Of a DNA stretch of 64,000 nt, positions 34,537 through 44,137 are shown in pieces. Position 1 is the first letter of the stretch. Every line of letters begins with the position of its first letter. The stretch lies in the NCBI GenBank assembly GCA_012523095.1, contig JAAYJE010000049.1, forward strand, positions 1-64,000. The letters are read 5' to 3'. This DNA comes from Actinomycetota bacterium. GTDB taxonomy: Bacteria; Actinomycetota; Thermoleophilia; RBG-16-64-13. The notes beneath the pieces are model-generated. The model made no database searches. It worked only from the letters and a program-made list of their open reading frames with translations, and was not told where the DNA came from. Position numbers and translations under genes: made by a program.

Positions 34537-36621
34537 TCACTCAGCCGCCTTTCGTGCTTTTGCCTCCGCCACGATCTTCTCCGAGAGATGAGAGGGGACT
34601 TCTTCGTAGTGGTCGAACTCGAGCGTGAACGAGCCTCGACCGCCGGTCATCGACCTGAGCTGCGGCGCGTACGTCAGCATCTCGGCCAGTGGCACCTGGG
34701 CCCGGATGGCATGCATCTCGCCCATAGCCTCACTGCCCTGTGGTCTGCCGCGACGGCCGGAAAGGTCACCCATGATATCGCCCATGTTCTCTTCCGGAGC
34801 CGTCACTTCCACGTTCATCACCGGCTCCAGAAGCACCGGTACAGCCTCAGACATGGCCTTGTTCCACGCAAGGGAGCCGGCGAGCTTGAAGGCGAGTTCC
34901 GATGAATCGACAGTATGGTACGAGCCGTCGTAGAGCTTCACCTTCACGTCCACGACGGGATATCCGGCCACGACGCCCTGTTCCATGGCTTCCACTATGC
35001 CTTTCTCCACCGCCGGGATGAAGTTGCGTGGTATCGCGCCGCCAAAAATAGCGTCCTCGAACTCGTAGCCCTCGCCCCGCGGTCTCGGCTCCACTTCGAT
35101 CCAGCAATCGCCGAACTGGCCCCGGCCGCCCGTTTGCTTCTTGTGCCGGCCCTGAGCACCTGCCTTCTTCCTGATGGTCTCCCTGTACGGCACCTGCGGG
35201 GGGTGCAGTTCCACCTCCACCCCGAAGCGCCTCTTCAACTTGTCGAGTATGACCTCCACGTGCACCTGGCTGGTGCCGGAGATGAGCATCTCCTTGGTTT
35301 GAGAATCGAAACGCAGCTCCATCGCCGGGTCCTCTTCGGCCAGGCGCCGCAGGCCGTTGCTGACCTTCTCCTCATCACCACGCGTCTTGGGAGTGATGGC
35401 GAAGGATATCGCGGGGGGCGGGAACTCCAAAGGTTGGAAACGTACCGGGCGGGCCGGATCGGACAGGGTGTCTCCCGTACCGGTGTCTTTCAACTTGGCT
35501 AGGGCTACGATGTCCCCCGCCCCTGCTTCCTCGATGGCCTTAGTCTCTTTGCCCTGCATGAGCAGGATGTTCCCTGTGCGCTCCTTGTCCCCAGTCCGAC
35601 TGTTGACCAATTGTGAATCCGTAGCGATCTTGCCCGAGAAGACGCGGACCAGGTTGACCCTACCTGAGAACTGGTCGTAGATGGTCTTGAAGACGAATAG
35701 AGCCGCCGGCGCGCCCGTGTCGGTCGCGAGCGTCGTCTCCCCGGTCTCACCGCCTCCCCCTGAGGCCGTGCGCTCGGGCACATCAGCCGGGGATGGACCG
35801 GCCAGCAACAGCTCGAGAAGCCGGTCGACCCCTATGTTCTTCGTCGAGCACACAGGCATGACCGGGCACATCGAACCACTCTTGACGGCTTCCGCCAGGG
35901 CCAAGGCGATCTCGTCCTGGGTGAGCTCGTTCCCCTCCAAGTACTTCTCCAGCAGGGCGTCATCCGACTCCGCCACCCGGTCCACCAATATCTCCCTGGC
36001 CTCTGCGGCCGCCTCTTCCAGGTCGTCGGGAATGGGGCCCTCCATCCCCTTGCCGGCACTTCCCGAATAGGTGTACGCCCTGCCGGCGACCAGGTCGACC
36101 ACACCCTCGAACCCGGCTTCTTCTCCGATGGGGAGCGCGACGGCGACCACCTCGTCTCCGAAGCGGGCCTTGAGGGTCTCCATCACCTCGCCGAAATAGG
36201 CCCGCTCCCGGTCCATCATGTTGACCGCCGCGACCCGAGCCACACCCATGTCCCGCGCCCTCTTCCACAGTCTCTCCGTCTGGACCTCCACCTTCGTGAC
36301 CGCATTGACGACCACTAAGGCCGTCTCGACCACCGGGAGGGCACCCAGGGCCTCGGTGATGAAGGAGGCCTCACCGGGAGTGTCGACCAGGTTGACCTTG
36401 TGGTGGGCCCACTCCGCGTGCGCAAGACCGGCGGAGATGGTCATCTGCCGTCTGATCTCGTCTTCATCGTGGTCCATCGTCGTAGTACCGTCCATGACGG
36501 TGCCGAGACGGTTCTTCGCACCGGCCGTGAAGAGGAGCGCCTCCACGAGTGACGTCTTCCCTGCTCCTCGGTGACCTACCACCGCGACATTCCTGATCTT
36601 CCCCGGGTCCACCAGCGCCAT
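34537..36621 (-). CDS. Elongation factor G-like GTPase (EF-G paralogue)
   Basis: A 694-residue translational-GTPase-like protein with all EF-G domains: P-loop GHRGAGKT (16-23), domain II, and domains III-V ([40 protein letters not shown] near the tip of domain IV). It differs from true EF-G in the G domain. Switch I has RQMT instead of RGIT. The G3 motif is DTPGE instead of DTPGH, so the catalytic histidine is replaced. G4 is NMMD instead of NKxD. This marks the EF-G-like paralogue group, whose role is unsettled. ATG 36621 was chosen for its GAGGAGGAG site. Confidence 0.9.
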   Translation of the reverse strand: MALVDPGKIRNVAVVGHRGAGKTSLVEALLFTAGAKNRLGTVMDGTTTMDHDEDEIRRQMTISAGLAHAEWAHHKVNLVDTPGEASFITEALGALPVVETALVVVNAVTKVEVQTERLWKRARDMGVARVAAVNMMDRERAYFGEVMETLKARFGDEVVAVALPIGEEAGFEGVVDLVAGRAYTYSGSAGKGMEGPIPDDLEEAAAEAREILVDRVAESDDALLEKYLEGNELTQDEIALALAEAVKSGSMCPVMPVCSTKNIGVDRLLELLLAGPSPADVPERTASGGGGETGETTLATDTGAPAALFVFKTIYDQFSGRVNLVRVFSGKIATDSQLVNSRTGDKERTGNILLMQGKETKAIEEAGAGDIVALAKLKDTGTGDTLSDPARPVRFQPLEFPPPAISFAITPKTRGDEEKVSNGLRRLAEEDPAMELRFDSQTKEMLISGTSQVHVEVILDKLKRRFGVEVELHPPQVPYRETIRKKAGAQGRHKKQTGGRGQFGDCWIEVEPRPRGEGYEFEDAIFGGAIPRNFIPAVEKGIVEAMEQGVVAGYPVVDVKVKLYDGSYHTVDSSELAFKLAGSLAWNKAMSEAVPVLLEPVMNVEVTAPEENMGDIMGDLSGRRGRPQGSEAMGEMHAIRAQVPLAEMLTYAPQLRSMTGGRGSFTLEFDHYEEVPSHLSEKIVAEAKARKAAE

Positions 36622-36688
36622 GACTCCTCCTCGTGTCAGCCTTCTTAGGTAGCCGTCTGGATAGCGGGGTGTCAGAACCCCATTAGCG

Positions 36689-36714
36689 AAAAACGCCGCC
36701 CAGGGGGCAGCGTT
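36689..36714 (-). terminator. Intrinsic terminator upstream of EF-G-like gene
   Basis: On the minus strand AACGCTGCC and GGCGGCGTT form a 9-bp stem with a 5-nt loop, running into TTTTT. It ends the transcript carrying rpmF and the small gene at 36800-37051, so the EF-G-like gene needs its own promoter between 36688 and 36622. CTGACA is seen there, with only a weak -10. Confidence 0.75.
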
Positions 36715-36799
36715 CCTCGCCACAAAGCATGCATGTCGGCAGATCCAATGCCGGTCTTTTCGTAGTCCTTCATTCTAGACATGGTCGAATAGCTCTTGC

Positions 36800-37051
36800 T
36801 CAGCCCTCTCCACCGATCTTGAGTTGATAACGCCGTCCCTTCTTCAGCCAGGCCAAAGATCCGATGGCGGCGGGGAGGATCTCAAGAGCGCCTTCCCGCA
36901 CCTCGACACGGACGACCTCTAGATCACGATAATAGACCTTGCCCGGGCCGGTCACGATCTGCACGGTCATAGTCCGCAGATTCTCGTCCGGCGCCTGGAT
37001 GGCCGTGATCAGGCTGACCAAGATCTCGCCCTCTTGCACTATGATCTGCAT
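36800..37051 (-). CDS. Hypothetical 83-residue protein
   Basis: I do not recognise this protein. It has no signal peptide, membrane helix or cysteine; predicted strands alternate (MQIIVQEGEILVSLITAI, VQIVTGPGKVYYRDLEVVRVEVREG). The C-terminus is basic (WLKKGRRYQLKIGGEG). It looks like a small soluble beta protein. ATG start with GAGGAG 10 nt upstream. It is the last gene before the terminator, 48 bp downstream of rpmF. Confidence 0.6.
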   Translation of the reverse strand: MQIIVQEGEILVSLITAIQAPDENLRTMTVQIVTGPGKVYYRDLEVVRVEVREGALEILPAAIGSLAWLKKGRRYQLKIGGEG

Positions 37052-37099
37052 GTGACGTCAACTCCTCGTGGCATACTCAGCCACTCTTGACATATCGAC

Positions 37100-37279
37100 C
37101 TATTCTTCTTCCTTGATGACCTGTCGACCCCTGTACATCCCGCAATTCGGGCACACTCGGTGCGGAAGCTTCGGGCTATGGCAATGCGAACACTCGACGA
37201 TGGTCGGGGCGCTGGGGGCATGGGTGGCTCGGCGCGCATCCCTGCGTGCACGCGAGGTTTTCTTCTTGGGAACGGCCAT
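37100..37279 (-). CDS. rpmF: Ribosomal protein L32
   Basis: A 59-residue large-subunit protein starting MAVPKKKTSRARRDARRATH, followed by a zinc ribbon: CSHC (30-33) and CPNCG (43-47). This is the zinc-binding (C+) form. ATG start with AGAGAGG upstream. It follows the DUF177 gene, the standard bacterial pairing. Confidence 0.97.
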   Translation of the reverse strand: MAVPKKKTSRARRDARRATHAPSAPTIVECSHCHSPKLPHRVCPNCGMYRGRQVIKEEE

Positions 37280-37341
37280 GTTCTGCCTCTCTATCGACCT
37301 ATACGGAAACCGAATATTTGTACCCCATCAGCCGGGATATT

Positions 37342-37860
37342 TCAAGGGCCGAGTTCGTCGTCAAACCCTAGTTCTCTCAGTTTCTGCCACCGTTCGTCGC
37401 CGGCGTTTGCCTCGCACGCGCACTTCTCGACGTTCAGATCCTGCCCGCACTGCGGGCAGAGTCCCCTGCACTCCTCCGAACAGACCAGTCGTTCGGGCAA
37501 CGCCAAGACGACGGCCTCTCTCGTCAGACCGGCCACGTCCACGATCAGATCTTCGACGAAGGCGCTCAGGTCGGAACCTTCCCATCCATCGCGGGCGGTG
37601 GGAGCGAACTCCTGCTGTTCCGCCGTCACCTCTACCATCGTCTCAGCAAGACAACGCGCACAAGGCCCGTAGACCCTGGCCATCGCGGATATCGACACCA
37701 CAAAACCGCCGGCCACTCTGTCCACCGTGACGGTGACTCCCTCGGGCAGCAGGGCCTGGTAGGCGATGCCCCCAAGGACCACAGGATCCACGTCCAGGGA
37801 GTAGACACGTTCGTGTCGCTCTCCGGCGCGCAGAGAGAGATCGTTCAGATCGAGTAGCAC
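37342..37860 (-). CDS. DUF177 (YceD) family protein
   Basis: A 172-residue protein of the YceD family, implicated in 23S rRNA metabolism in other bacteria and conserved next to rpmF. The C-terminal region holds CSEECRGLCPQCGQDLN with metal-binding-like cysteines, then CACE. GTG start with AAGGGCGG upstream. 62 bp separate it from rpmF. Confidence 0.9.
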   Translation of the reverse strand: MLLDLNDLSLRAGERHERVYSLDVDPVVLGGIAYQALLPEGVTVTVDRVAGGFVVSISAMARVYGPCARCLAETMVEVTAEQQEFAPTARDGWEGSDLSAFVEDLIVDVAGLTREAVVLALPERLVCSEECRGLCPQCGQDLNVEKCACEANAGDERWQKLRELGFDDELGP

Positions 37861-37898
37861 CAGACCGCCCTTCGCGCTGAGTGGTGCGGGAGGCGGGG

Positions 37899-38360
37899 CT
37901 ACACGGCCTCGCCGGACTGGCCGCTCTGCAAACGCTCGCGACCGCGTTGTACGGCGGCTAAGAACTTGTCCAGATTGGTCTCCAGCGTCTTCAGGATCTC
38001 GTCGGCGTAGTCCTCGGCGCCCAAGCGTATCTCGCGCTCCCGGGCCTCTGCTTCGCGGATGATCTCCTCCGACTGGCGTTGAGCCCTCTTCACCACCTCC
38101 TGCTCGCTGGCGAGGCGTTGAGCCTCCTCCCGGGCCTCGCTCAGGATGCGATCAGACTCCTCTTTGGCCTCTTGAAGCATCTCCTGGCGCTCCTTGACGA
38201 TCCAACGCGCCTGCTTGATCTCCTCTGGGATGGTGGCCCGCATCTGGTCGAGCAAGTCGTAGATCTCATCCCTATCGATCATCACCTTATCAGTCATAGG
38301 GAACGTGCTCGCACCATGGACGAGATCGTCCAGTTTGTCGATCAGAACGAGAACATCCAT
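37899..38360 (-). CDS. Coiled-coil protein (DivIVA-like/ATP-synthase-B-like helix)
   Basis: A 153-residue highly charged helical protein; residues about 45-140 form one long coiled coil (EEIKQARWIVKERQEMLQEAKEE). The N-terminus (MDVLVLIDKLDDLVHGAS) is short and amphipathic. No membrane helix. Proteins of this kind commonly sit between coaD and DUF177 in actinobacterial genomes and are loosely annotated as DivIVA or cell-division-initiation proteins; the function is not established. ATG start 2 nt after the coaD stop. Confidence 0.7.
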   Translation of the reverse strand: MDVLVLIDKLDDLVHGASTFPMTDKVMIDRDEIYDLLDQMRATIPEEIKQARWIVKERQEMLQEAKEESDRILSEAREEAQRLASEQEVVKRAQRQSEEIIREAEAREREIRLGAEDYADEILKTLETNLDKFLAAVQRGRERLQSGQSGEAV

Positions 38361-38362
38361 CC

Positions 38363-38854
38363 TTAGTCCTCCGCGGATCCGTACATTTCTGCGAAACGAC
38401 CCTCTACGACTTCAGGGACAAGGTCGCTCACGCAGCCGCCGAACTTGGCTATCTCCTTCACCCCACTCGAGCTGAGGAACGAGTGCTCAGGTGACGCCAT
38501 AAGGTACATCGTCTCCAAGTCGGGGTCCAGTTTACGGTTGAGTTGAGCCATCTGGAACTCGTATTCGAAGTCGGTGAAGGCCCGAAGTCCTTTTACCAAG
38601 ACATGAGCCCCCACCTCACGCGCCAATTCGACCACCAGCCCGCGCATGACGACGACTCTAACATTCGGCAGTTGCCTGGTCGACTCCTCCAAGAAACGTA
38701 CCCGCTCCTCCACCTTGAAAAGCACGGTCTTGCGGAACGAATCGTCCACCACGGCGACGACCACTTCGTCGAATATGGCGCTGCAGCGAGTGATGACATC
38801 CACATGTCCGACGGTCACGGGATCGTACGTGCCGGGGCAGAGCGCGGTCTTCAC
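38363..38854 (-). CDS. coaD: Phosphopantetheine adenylyltransferase
   Basis: Makes dephospho-CoA from 4'-phosphopantetheine and ATP. The 163 residues contain CPGTYDPVTVGHVDVI (nucleotidyltransferase HxGH-type motif) and the C-terminal FLSSSGVKEIAKFGG. GTG start overlapping the rsmD stop (GTGA). Confidence 0.96.
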   Translation of the reverse strand: MKTALCPGTYDPVTVGHVDVITRCSAIFDEVVVAVVDDSFRKTVLFKVEERVRFLEESTRQLPNVRVVVMRGLVVELAREVGAHVLVKGLRAFTDFEYEFQMAQLNRKLDPDLETMYLMASPEHSFLSSSGVKEIAKFGGCVSDLVPEVVEGRFAEMYGSAED

Positions 38855-39426
38855 GCGATATTCCTCCTCATGGTGATCATCATGACCTTGGTGTCGCCGT
38901 AGATCCGGTCGAATACCGTAGTTTGGCCGAACGTCGTCTGGGACGACTTGCCGCCTTCCACAACCGCCACGCCGTCCTCAGCGAGAAGCGACGCCAGCAG
39001 CGGCTTCAGCGTTACTTCAACTTCCGCCAGCATTCTATAGGGAGGGTCGACAAAGAGCAAATCAAACCCCTTCTCTTCCTGCCCAAGACGGCGCGCGGCC
39101 CGCTCGTACCCGGCGAGCATGACTCGCGAACGAGAGCCGTATCCCAAAGCCGCGATGTTCTCTCTAAGCACGACGGTCACGCCCCTGTCTTCTTCTACGA
39201 AGACGCACCGCTCCGCCCCGCGGGAGAGAGCCTCCAGCCCCATGGCCCCGGTGCCCGCGAACAGATCCAGCACCTTGAGGCCGTCCACCGGCCCTAGGGC
39301 GTCGAAGATCGCCTCCCGCACCCGTTCACCGGTGGGCCTCGTAGCGCCCCCTCGCGCCACCTTCAGGCGGTGACCCCTCTTTGCGCCGCCCACGATCCGC
39401 ACGTTTCTCGGGAGCCTGCCGCTCAT
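38851..39426 (-). CDS. rsmD: 16S rRNA (guanine966-N2)-methyltransferase RsmD
   Basis: Methylates G966 of 16S rRNA. The 191-residue Rossmann methyltransferase has RPTGERVREAIFDAL, the AdoMet loop LDLFAGTGAMGLEALSRGA, and the DPPY catalytic motif. ATG 39426 was chosen because it overlaps the recG stop by 4 nt and gives the usual N-terminus. Adjacent to coaD as in most bacteria. Confidence 0.94.
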   Translation of the reverse strand: MSGRLPRNVRIVGGAKRGHRLKVARGGATRPTGERVREAIFDALGPVDGLKVLDLFAGTGAMGLEALSRGAERCVFVEEDRGVTVVLRENIAALGYGSRSRVMLAGYERAARRLGQEEKGFDLLFVDPPYRMLAEVEVTLKPLLASLLAEDGVAVVEGGKSSQTTFGQTTVFDRIYGDTKVMMITMRRNIA

Positions 39427-41612
39427 ACACGGTCCATCCACGTCATCCTGCCGCCGAACCGGGCTCGGGCCGCCTCGAGCGCGTACACAGCCGATGCGGA
39501 CGGCCGTGATCTGAGCGCCTTCGAGAGCAGGCTCTCAGCTTCGGCGCGTGCTTCCTCCAGCAGCCTTCGGTCTCTGACGAGAGACGCCACCTCGAGATCC
39601 CCGACGCCCGATTGGCGTTCCCCGAAAAGCTGTCCCTCCCCGCGACCGGCCAAATCAGCTTCCGCGAGGGCGAATCCGTCGGAGATGCGTGAAAACAGCT
39701 CGAGCCGTTCAAGCACGGCCTCATCCTCGCCTTCCGCAAGCAGGTAACAGTAGGATTTCTCGCTTCCACGGCCCACCCGTCCTCGCAACTGATGCAGCTG
39801 CGAAAGACCGAAGCGTCGCGCTCCCATGATGACCATCACGGTCGCGTTGGGCACATCAACCCCCACCTCGATCACCGAGGTGCTCACCAACACGTCCACC
39901 TCCCCGGCGGTGTAGGCGGCCATGGCGCTGCTCTTCTCCGCCGGGGGCAGCTGGCCGTGGAGCAATCGTAGGCGGAACCCGGCCAACTCATCCGCCGCGA
40001 GCTCTTCGAAAGCGCGCCGGGCTGAAGCCGTCTGCAGGCTCTCGCTCTCCTCTATCAAGGGACACACCACGTATGCCTGCCGGCCGCGCGACAACTCCGC
40101 TCGTACCGCTTCCCACATCGGCCCTTGTGACTCCTGCGCCACTACCTTAGTGGAGACCGGCCGTCTGCCTGCCGGCATCTCGTCAAGAACGCTGACGTCC
40201 AGATCTCCGTACAGCGTCAGACTGAGCGTCCGCGGTATGGGAGTAGCCGACATGTGCATAGTGTGCGGCCAGAGACCCGGGTCGCCCTCTCCTCCGAGGA
40301 TAGCGTCTCGTTGCCGTACTCCGAAGCGGTGTTGTTCATCCACCACGGCAAGCCGAAGATCGTGGAAACGGACCCCTTCCTGGATGAGAGCGTGGGTGCC
40401 CACCACAACGGACAACTCACCACACTCCAGCGCTCGGCGGACGGCGCGACGCTCGCCTGCCGGTTGGCTCCCCTTCAGAAGCCCCAACCGCACCCCCTGC
40501 CGCTCCATCTGTTCTTGTAGCCCGATGTAGTGTTGGTCGGCCAGCACCTCCGTGGGTGCCATCAGAGCGCCCTGGGCCCCCTGTTCTACAGCCCGCAGCA
40601 AACAGTAGGCCGCGATCATGGTCTTACCCGACCCCACATCGCCGTGCAGAAGGCGACGCATGGGTACGGTACGGGCCAGGTCGGCCTCGATCTCGGCTAT
40701 CACCCTCCTCTGGGCAGCCGTCGGGGTGTAGGGAAGCTCGTCTAGATAACGGAACGACAGCTCCCCCGGCGCCCCAAGCGCCCGCGCGCGGCGTTCTCCC
40801 TCTTTGGCCTTCTTCTGCTCCAATACGGCCATCTGTAGGAGGAGCAGCTCCTCGAACGCCAGCCGTTCCCGAGCCTGCTTGGCCTCCCTCAGATCCTTGG
40901 GGAAGTGACAGCACAAGACCGCCTCCGCCTTCGCCGGATAACGCCTGCGCGCCCGTAGGGCCGCGGGCAGCGGGTCGACCAGATGGTGCGCCCGAGGCGC
41001 CGCTTCGTGAAGTAGAGTGCGGATGGTACGTACGCTGAGATCGGCCGTGCTGGGATACACGGGTATGAGGCCCATGATATGGCGGCTCTCGCCCGTCTCG
41101 CTCAGTATCTCATGGCGCTTGACCAGGAAGGTCGAGACTCCTCGCTGCCTGATCAAGACACCCTTCAGAAGAACCTCCGGCCGCTCCCTGAAAGCCGCCT
41201 CCAGATAGGCCTGGTTGTACCAAGTGGCAAGGACGCTCCCGGTGTCGTCGGACACCAGTGCTTCGAGCACCTTCACTCGACGCTTGAGCGTCTCACGGAC
41301 CGCAGAGGACACTACACGCACGCGCAGGGTCACCTCTTCGCCCACGTGGAGATCTCCGGCCCCGCACAACCGCGACGGCGGCTCGTGACGGAAGGGCAGA
41401 TGCATGATGAGTCCGCGGACGGTCTCGATACCCAGTCCGGCAAGCCTGCGCTCCGTGGTCTTGCCGACGCCCTTCAGGATGGATACGCGCTCGTCCAGAT
41501 ACCGGGGATCCAGGCTCCCTTTGGAGGTGACCATGCCTGTGGATCGACGGCTCCTCAGCACCTCGCGAGAGCCCAAGGGGTAGTGGACACCACCCCTTGC
41601 GCGGGCGTTCAT
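39423..41612 (-). CDS. recG: ATP-dependent DNA helicase RecG
   Basis: Branch-migrating helicase that regresses stalled forks. The 729 residues have a wedge/OB domain, Walker A GDVGSGKTM, VVDEQHRFGVRQR (DEQH box) and the C-terminal QLHQLRGRVGRG motif. The ATG at 41612 overlaps the degV stop by 4 nt; ATG 41534 is an alternative that removes 26 atypical residues. Confidence 0.95.
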   Translation of the reverse strand: MNARARGGVHYPLGSREVLRSRRSTGMVTSKGSLDPRYLDERVSILKGVGKTTERRLAGLGIETVRGLIMHLPFRHEPPSRLCGAGDLHVGEEVTLRVRVVSSAVRETLKRRVKVLEALVSDDTGSVLATWYNQAYLEAAFRERPEVLLKGVLIRQRGVSTFLVKRHEILSETGESRHIMGLIPVYPSTADLSVRTIRTLLHEAAPRAHHLVDPLPAALRARRRYPAKAEAVLCCHFPKDLREAKQARERLAFEELLLLQMAVLEQKKAKEGERRARALGAPGELSFRYLDELPYTPTAAQRRVIAEIEADLARTVPMRRLLHGDVGSGKTMIAAYCLLRAVEQGAQGALMAPTEVLADQHYIGLQEQMERQGVRLGLLKGSQPAGERRAVRRALECGELSVVVGTHALIQEGVRFHDLRLAVVDEQHRFGVRQRDAILGGEGDPGLWPHTMHMSATPIPRTLSLTLYGDLDVSVLDEMPAGRRPVSTKVVAQESQGPMWEAVRAELSRGRQAYVVCPLIEESESLQTASARRAFEELAADELAGFRLRLLHGQLPPAEKSSAMAAYTAGEVDVLVSTSVIEVGVDVPNATVMVIMGARRFGLSQLHQLRGRVGRGSEKSYCYLLAEGEDEAVLERLELFSRISDGFALAEADLAGRGEGQLFGERQSGVGDLEVASLVRDRRLLEEARAEAESLLSKALRSRPSASAVYALEAARARFGGRMTWMDRV

Positions 41613-42466
41613 TCCTGTATGAAGCAGACGGCGACGGCCTTCGGCCCCACATAGGTGCCGATGACCGCCCCCACTTCGCTGGTCAGTCGGATCTCGATGT
41701 CACGGTCCGGCACCGTCTCGACGAGCTCGCGCAGCTGGCCGAGGACAGGCTCGTTGAGCCCGTGGGACAGACTCGCGTAGATGGTCGTGCCGGGTCGCGT
41801 GTTCTCCACCAACCCGTCGCGCATCACCTCCAGCGCCTGGCGCAGGCCGCGCACCTTCTTATAGACGTCTATCACGCCCTCTTCGATGCTCAGCACCGGC
41901 TTGATGTTCAGCATGGTGCCGACCAGGTGCGACGCCCTGCCGATGCGGCCCCCTTTGTAGAGCTGGTCCAGCGTGGTGGGCAGGAAGTAGAAGATCTTGT
42001 CCCTCAAGAACCTGTCGATGTAGGCATCGAGCTCTTCTTCCGTCGTTCCTCGATCGATGCGCTCCATGATCCTATCCACCAACAGAGCTATGCCCCCGGT
42101 AGCGAGCTGCGAGTCCACGACCTTCACCCCGTCGATCTGGCTGCGGGCTACTTCGGCGCTTGCGCAGGTGCCGCTCATCTGGCTGCTCAGATGGACCGAA
42201 TAGACCCTCTCGTACTTCTCGCGCAGCCCCTTGTACATCTCGAGAAACGCCCCCGCAGACGGCTGCGAAGTACGGGGCAGTTCGGACGCTTTGCTCAACC
42301 TATCGTAGAACTCGACGGGCTCCAATTCAGCCCAATCGAGGAAGGCTTCGTCGCCGAAATAGACGGTCAGAGGGATCATGGTCAGATTGGGATCCTTGAC
42401 CAAGTACTCTGGAAGATCGGCGGTGGAGTCCACGACCAAGGCGGTCGTCTCTCGATTGATGATCAT
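41609..42466 (-). CDS. DegV-family fatty-acid-binding protein (FakB-type)
   Basis: A 285-residue DegV protein that binds a fatty acid and presents it to the FakA kinase. It begins with VVDSTADLP and has TSQPSAGAF, SSQMSGTCASAEVA and a C-terminal HGLNEP, typical of DegV. ATG with GAGAGGGGG upstream. It directly follows the DhaL-type kinase gene, so the two probably form a FakAB pair that phosphorylates exogenous fatty acids. Confidence 0.92.
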   Translation of the reverse strand: MIINRETTALVVDSTADLPEYLVKDPNLTMIPLTVYFGDEAFLDWAELEPVEFYDRLSKASELPRTSQPSAGAFLEMYKGLREKYERVYSVHLSSQMSGTCASAEVARSQIDGVKVVDSQLATGGIALLVDRIMERIDRGTTEEELDAYIDRFLRDKIFYFLPTTLDQLYKGGRIGRASHLVGTMLNIKPVLSIEEGVIDVYKKVRGLRQALEVMRDGLVENTRPGTTIYASLSHGLNEPVLGQLRELVETVPDRDIEIRLTSEVGAVIGTYVGPKAVAVCFIQE

Positions 42467-42504
42467 CTGTCGCCCCCTCTCAAATTACGACTCAGCACTC
42501 CCCA

Positions 42505-44127
42505 CTACTCGGCTGCCAGCAGGACCGGATAGTGCGGCTGCCCGCCGTCATGGACGTCCATCTCCACCCCAGGATAACGCTGTTGCAGACGTTCGACCGC
42601 CTCCCGCGCCCGCTCGTCCTCCCCTCCTGCGCCTAGGAGGATCGTCAGCATCTCCCGCTCCCCCTCAAGAAGCCGCTCGGCGAGATCGTCTATCACGGCC
42701 TCCAGGTCTCGTGATGCGACCACCACATGATCGTCGATAAGACCGATATAGTCGTCGATCTTCACCTGTATGCCGTCCACCAGCGAATCTCGCACCGCCC
42801 GCGTCACTTCGCCCGCGGCAACGTTCTCGAGAGCAAGGCCCATCTCCTCAGCGTTCACGTCGCCCGAGTTCCGCTTGTCATATGCCACGGCGGCGCTCAA
42901 ACCGGCCTGTATGGTGCGCGTCGGCACGACGTAGACCTTGCGGCCCGTCAAACCGATGGTCTGCTCGGCGGTCATTATCACGTTGGCGTTATTGGGCAGA
43001 ATCACGACTGCAGGGGCCGTCGACCGCTCCACAGCCCGTATGAGATCCTCAGCCGATGGGTTCATGGACTGCCCTCCATCGACTATGAGCTCCACGCCCA
43101 GGTTGCGGAACAAGGCCTTGTTCCCTTCACCGGCCACGACCGCCACCACTTGAGTGAGGGAATCCTCAGCCACACCCTGTCCGGACGCCTCTCGGAGCCG
43201 CTTGGTGCGGGCGGCGGTCTGCTCTTTCATGTTGTCTATCTCGATCTCGCTCAAGACACCCCGCGCCGTAGCCAAACCGATGACCGTCCCCGGATCGTCG
43301 GTGTGCACATGCACCTTGATCTGCCGCGCGTCCCCCACCACCAGCAGACTGTCGCCCAGTCTTCCAAACTCCTCTTCCAGGAGGGCCTTGTCCAGGTTCC
43401 AACCGCTGAGAAGGAAGCTGGTGCAGTAGGTATATTCGCTCTCCTCTTCGGCGGCTTCGTCTTCATAACGCAGACCCTCGAAAGCCGGGCTCGGAGCCAC
43501 ATGAGTCGCGATGGGCACCTCCCAGCCGCTGCTTCCATTCGCCGCCCCCTCCAAGATGACCACCAAACCGAAGCCACCGGCATCCACCACCCCGGCGTCG
43601 GCCAGCACTTTCAGTAGGGTGGGTGTCCTTTCCACGCTCTTCCACCCCGCCGTCACTACATGGTCCATGAACGCCTTACGCCCATCGCCGACGGGGGCCT
43701 CCACCGCAGCCTCCGCCATCTCTCGAAGGACGGTCAACATCGTGCCCTCCACCGGCCTACGAACGGCCCGGTAGGCGGTCTCGGTGGCGTTGGTCAAAGC
43801 CTGACTGATCACTTCAGGCGTCACGTAGACCTGCTCGCCCAAGATCTCCATCGCCCCTCGAACGATCTGCGAGAGGATGACCCCGCTGTTGCCCCGCGCC
43901 CCCATGAGGGCGGCCTGAGAGATGGCTGCACATAGCTCCTTGGTCGAGAGCCCTTCAGGGAGTTGCGCTACCGCTTCCAGGATGCCGCGCATCGTGAGAG
44001 CGAGGTTCGTGCCGGTATCGCCGTCGGGGACCGGATATACGTTGAGATCGTTGATCTCTTGCTTGCGTTCTTCGAGCGCCTTGACACCGGCCCTCAGCAC
44101 AGACCGAGCCCGAGTGACCGTCAGCAT
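42505..44127 (-). CDS. fakA: Fatty acid kinase subunit FakA (DAK2/DhaL-domain)
   Basis: ATP-binding subunit that phosphorylates FakB-bound fatty acids. The 540 residues have an N-terminal DhaL domain with NVYPVPDGDTGTNL (Mg-ATP aspartates) and ALMGARGNSGVILSQ, a middle domain, and a C-terminal DegV-like domain (TQVVAVVAGEGNKALF, VVILPNNANVIMTAEQ). ATG 44127 was chosen from the family start (MLTVTRARSVL). Flanked by degV and asp23-like genes as in many Gram-positives. Confidence 0.93.
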   Translation of the reverse strand: MLTVTRARSVLRAGVKALEERKQEINDLNVYPVPDGDTGTNLALTMRGILEAVAQLPEGLSTKELCAAISQAALMGARGNSGVILSQIVRGAMEILGEQVYVTPEVISQALTNATETAYRAVRRPVEGTMLTVLREMAEAAVEAPVGDGRKAFMDHVVTAGWKSVERTPTLLKVLADAGVVDAGGFGLVVILEGAANGSSGWEVPIATHVAPSPAFEGLRYEDEAAEEESEYTYCTSFLLSGWNLDKALLEEEFGRLGDSLLVVGDARQIKVHVHTDDPGTVIGLATARGVLSEIEIDNMKEQTAARTKRLREASGQGVAEDSLTQVVAVVAGEGNKALFRNLGVELIVDGGQSMNPSAEDLIRAVERSTAPAVVILPNNANVIMTAEQTIGLTGRKVYVVPTRTIQAGLSAAVAYDKRNSGDVNAEEMGLALENVAAGEVTRAVRDSLVDGIQVKIDDYIGLIDDHVVVASRDLEAVIDDLAERLLEGEREMLTILLGAGGEDERAREAVERLQQRYPGVEMDVHDGGQPHYPVLLAAE

Positions 44128-44137
44128 CGCTTCACCG

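Noticed and set aside
34249-34540. 65- and 92-codon frames over rubredoxin
   Set aside because: The true product is the 55-codon frame at 34368-34535 with two CxxC knuckles; the longer frames are phase-shifted shadows.
36622-36688. CTGACA with a TACCTA box as promoter of the EF-G-like gene
   Set aside because: The -10 match is poor; a promoter must exist here because of the upstream terminator, but I cannot place it.
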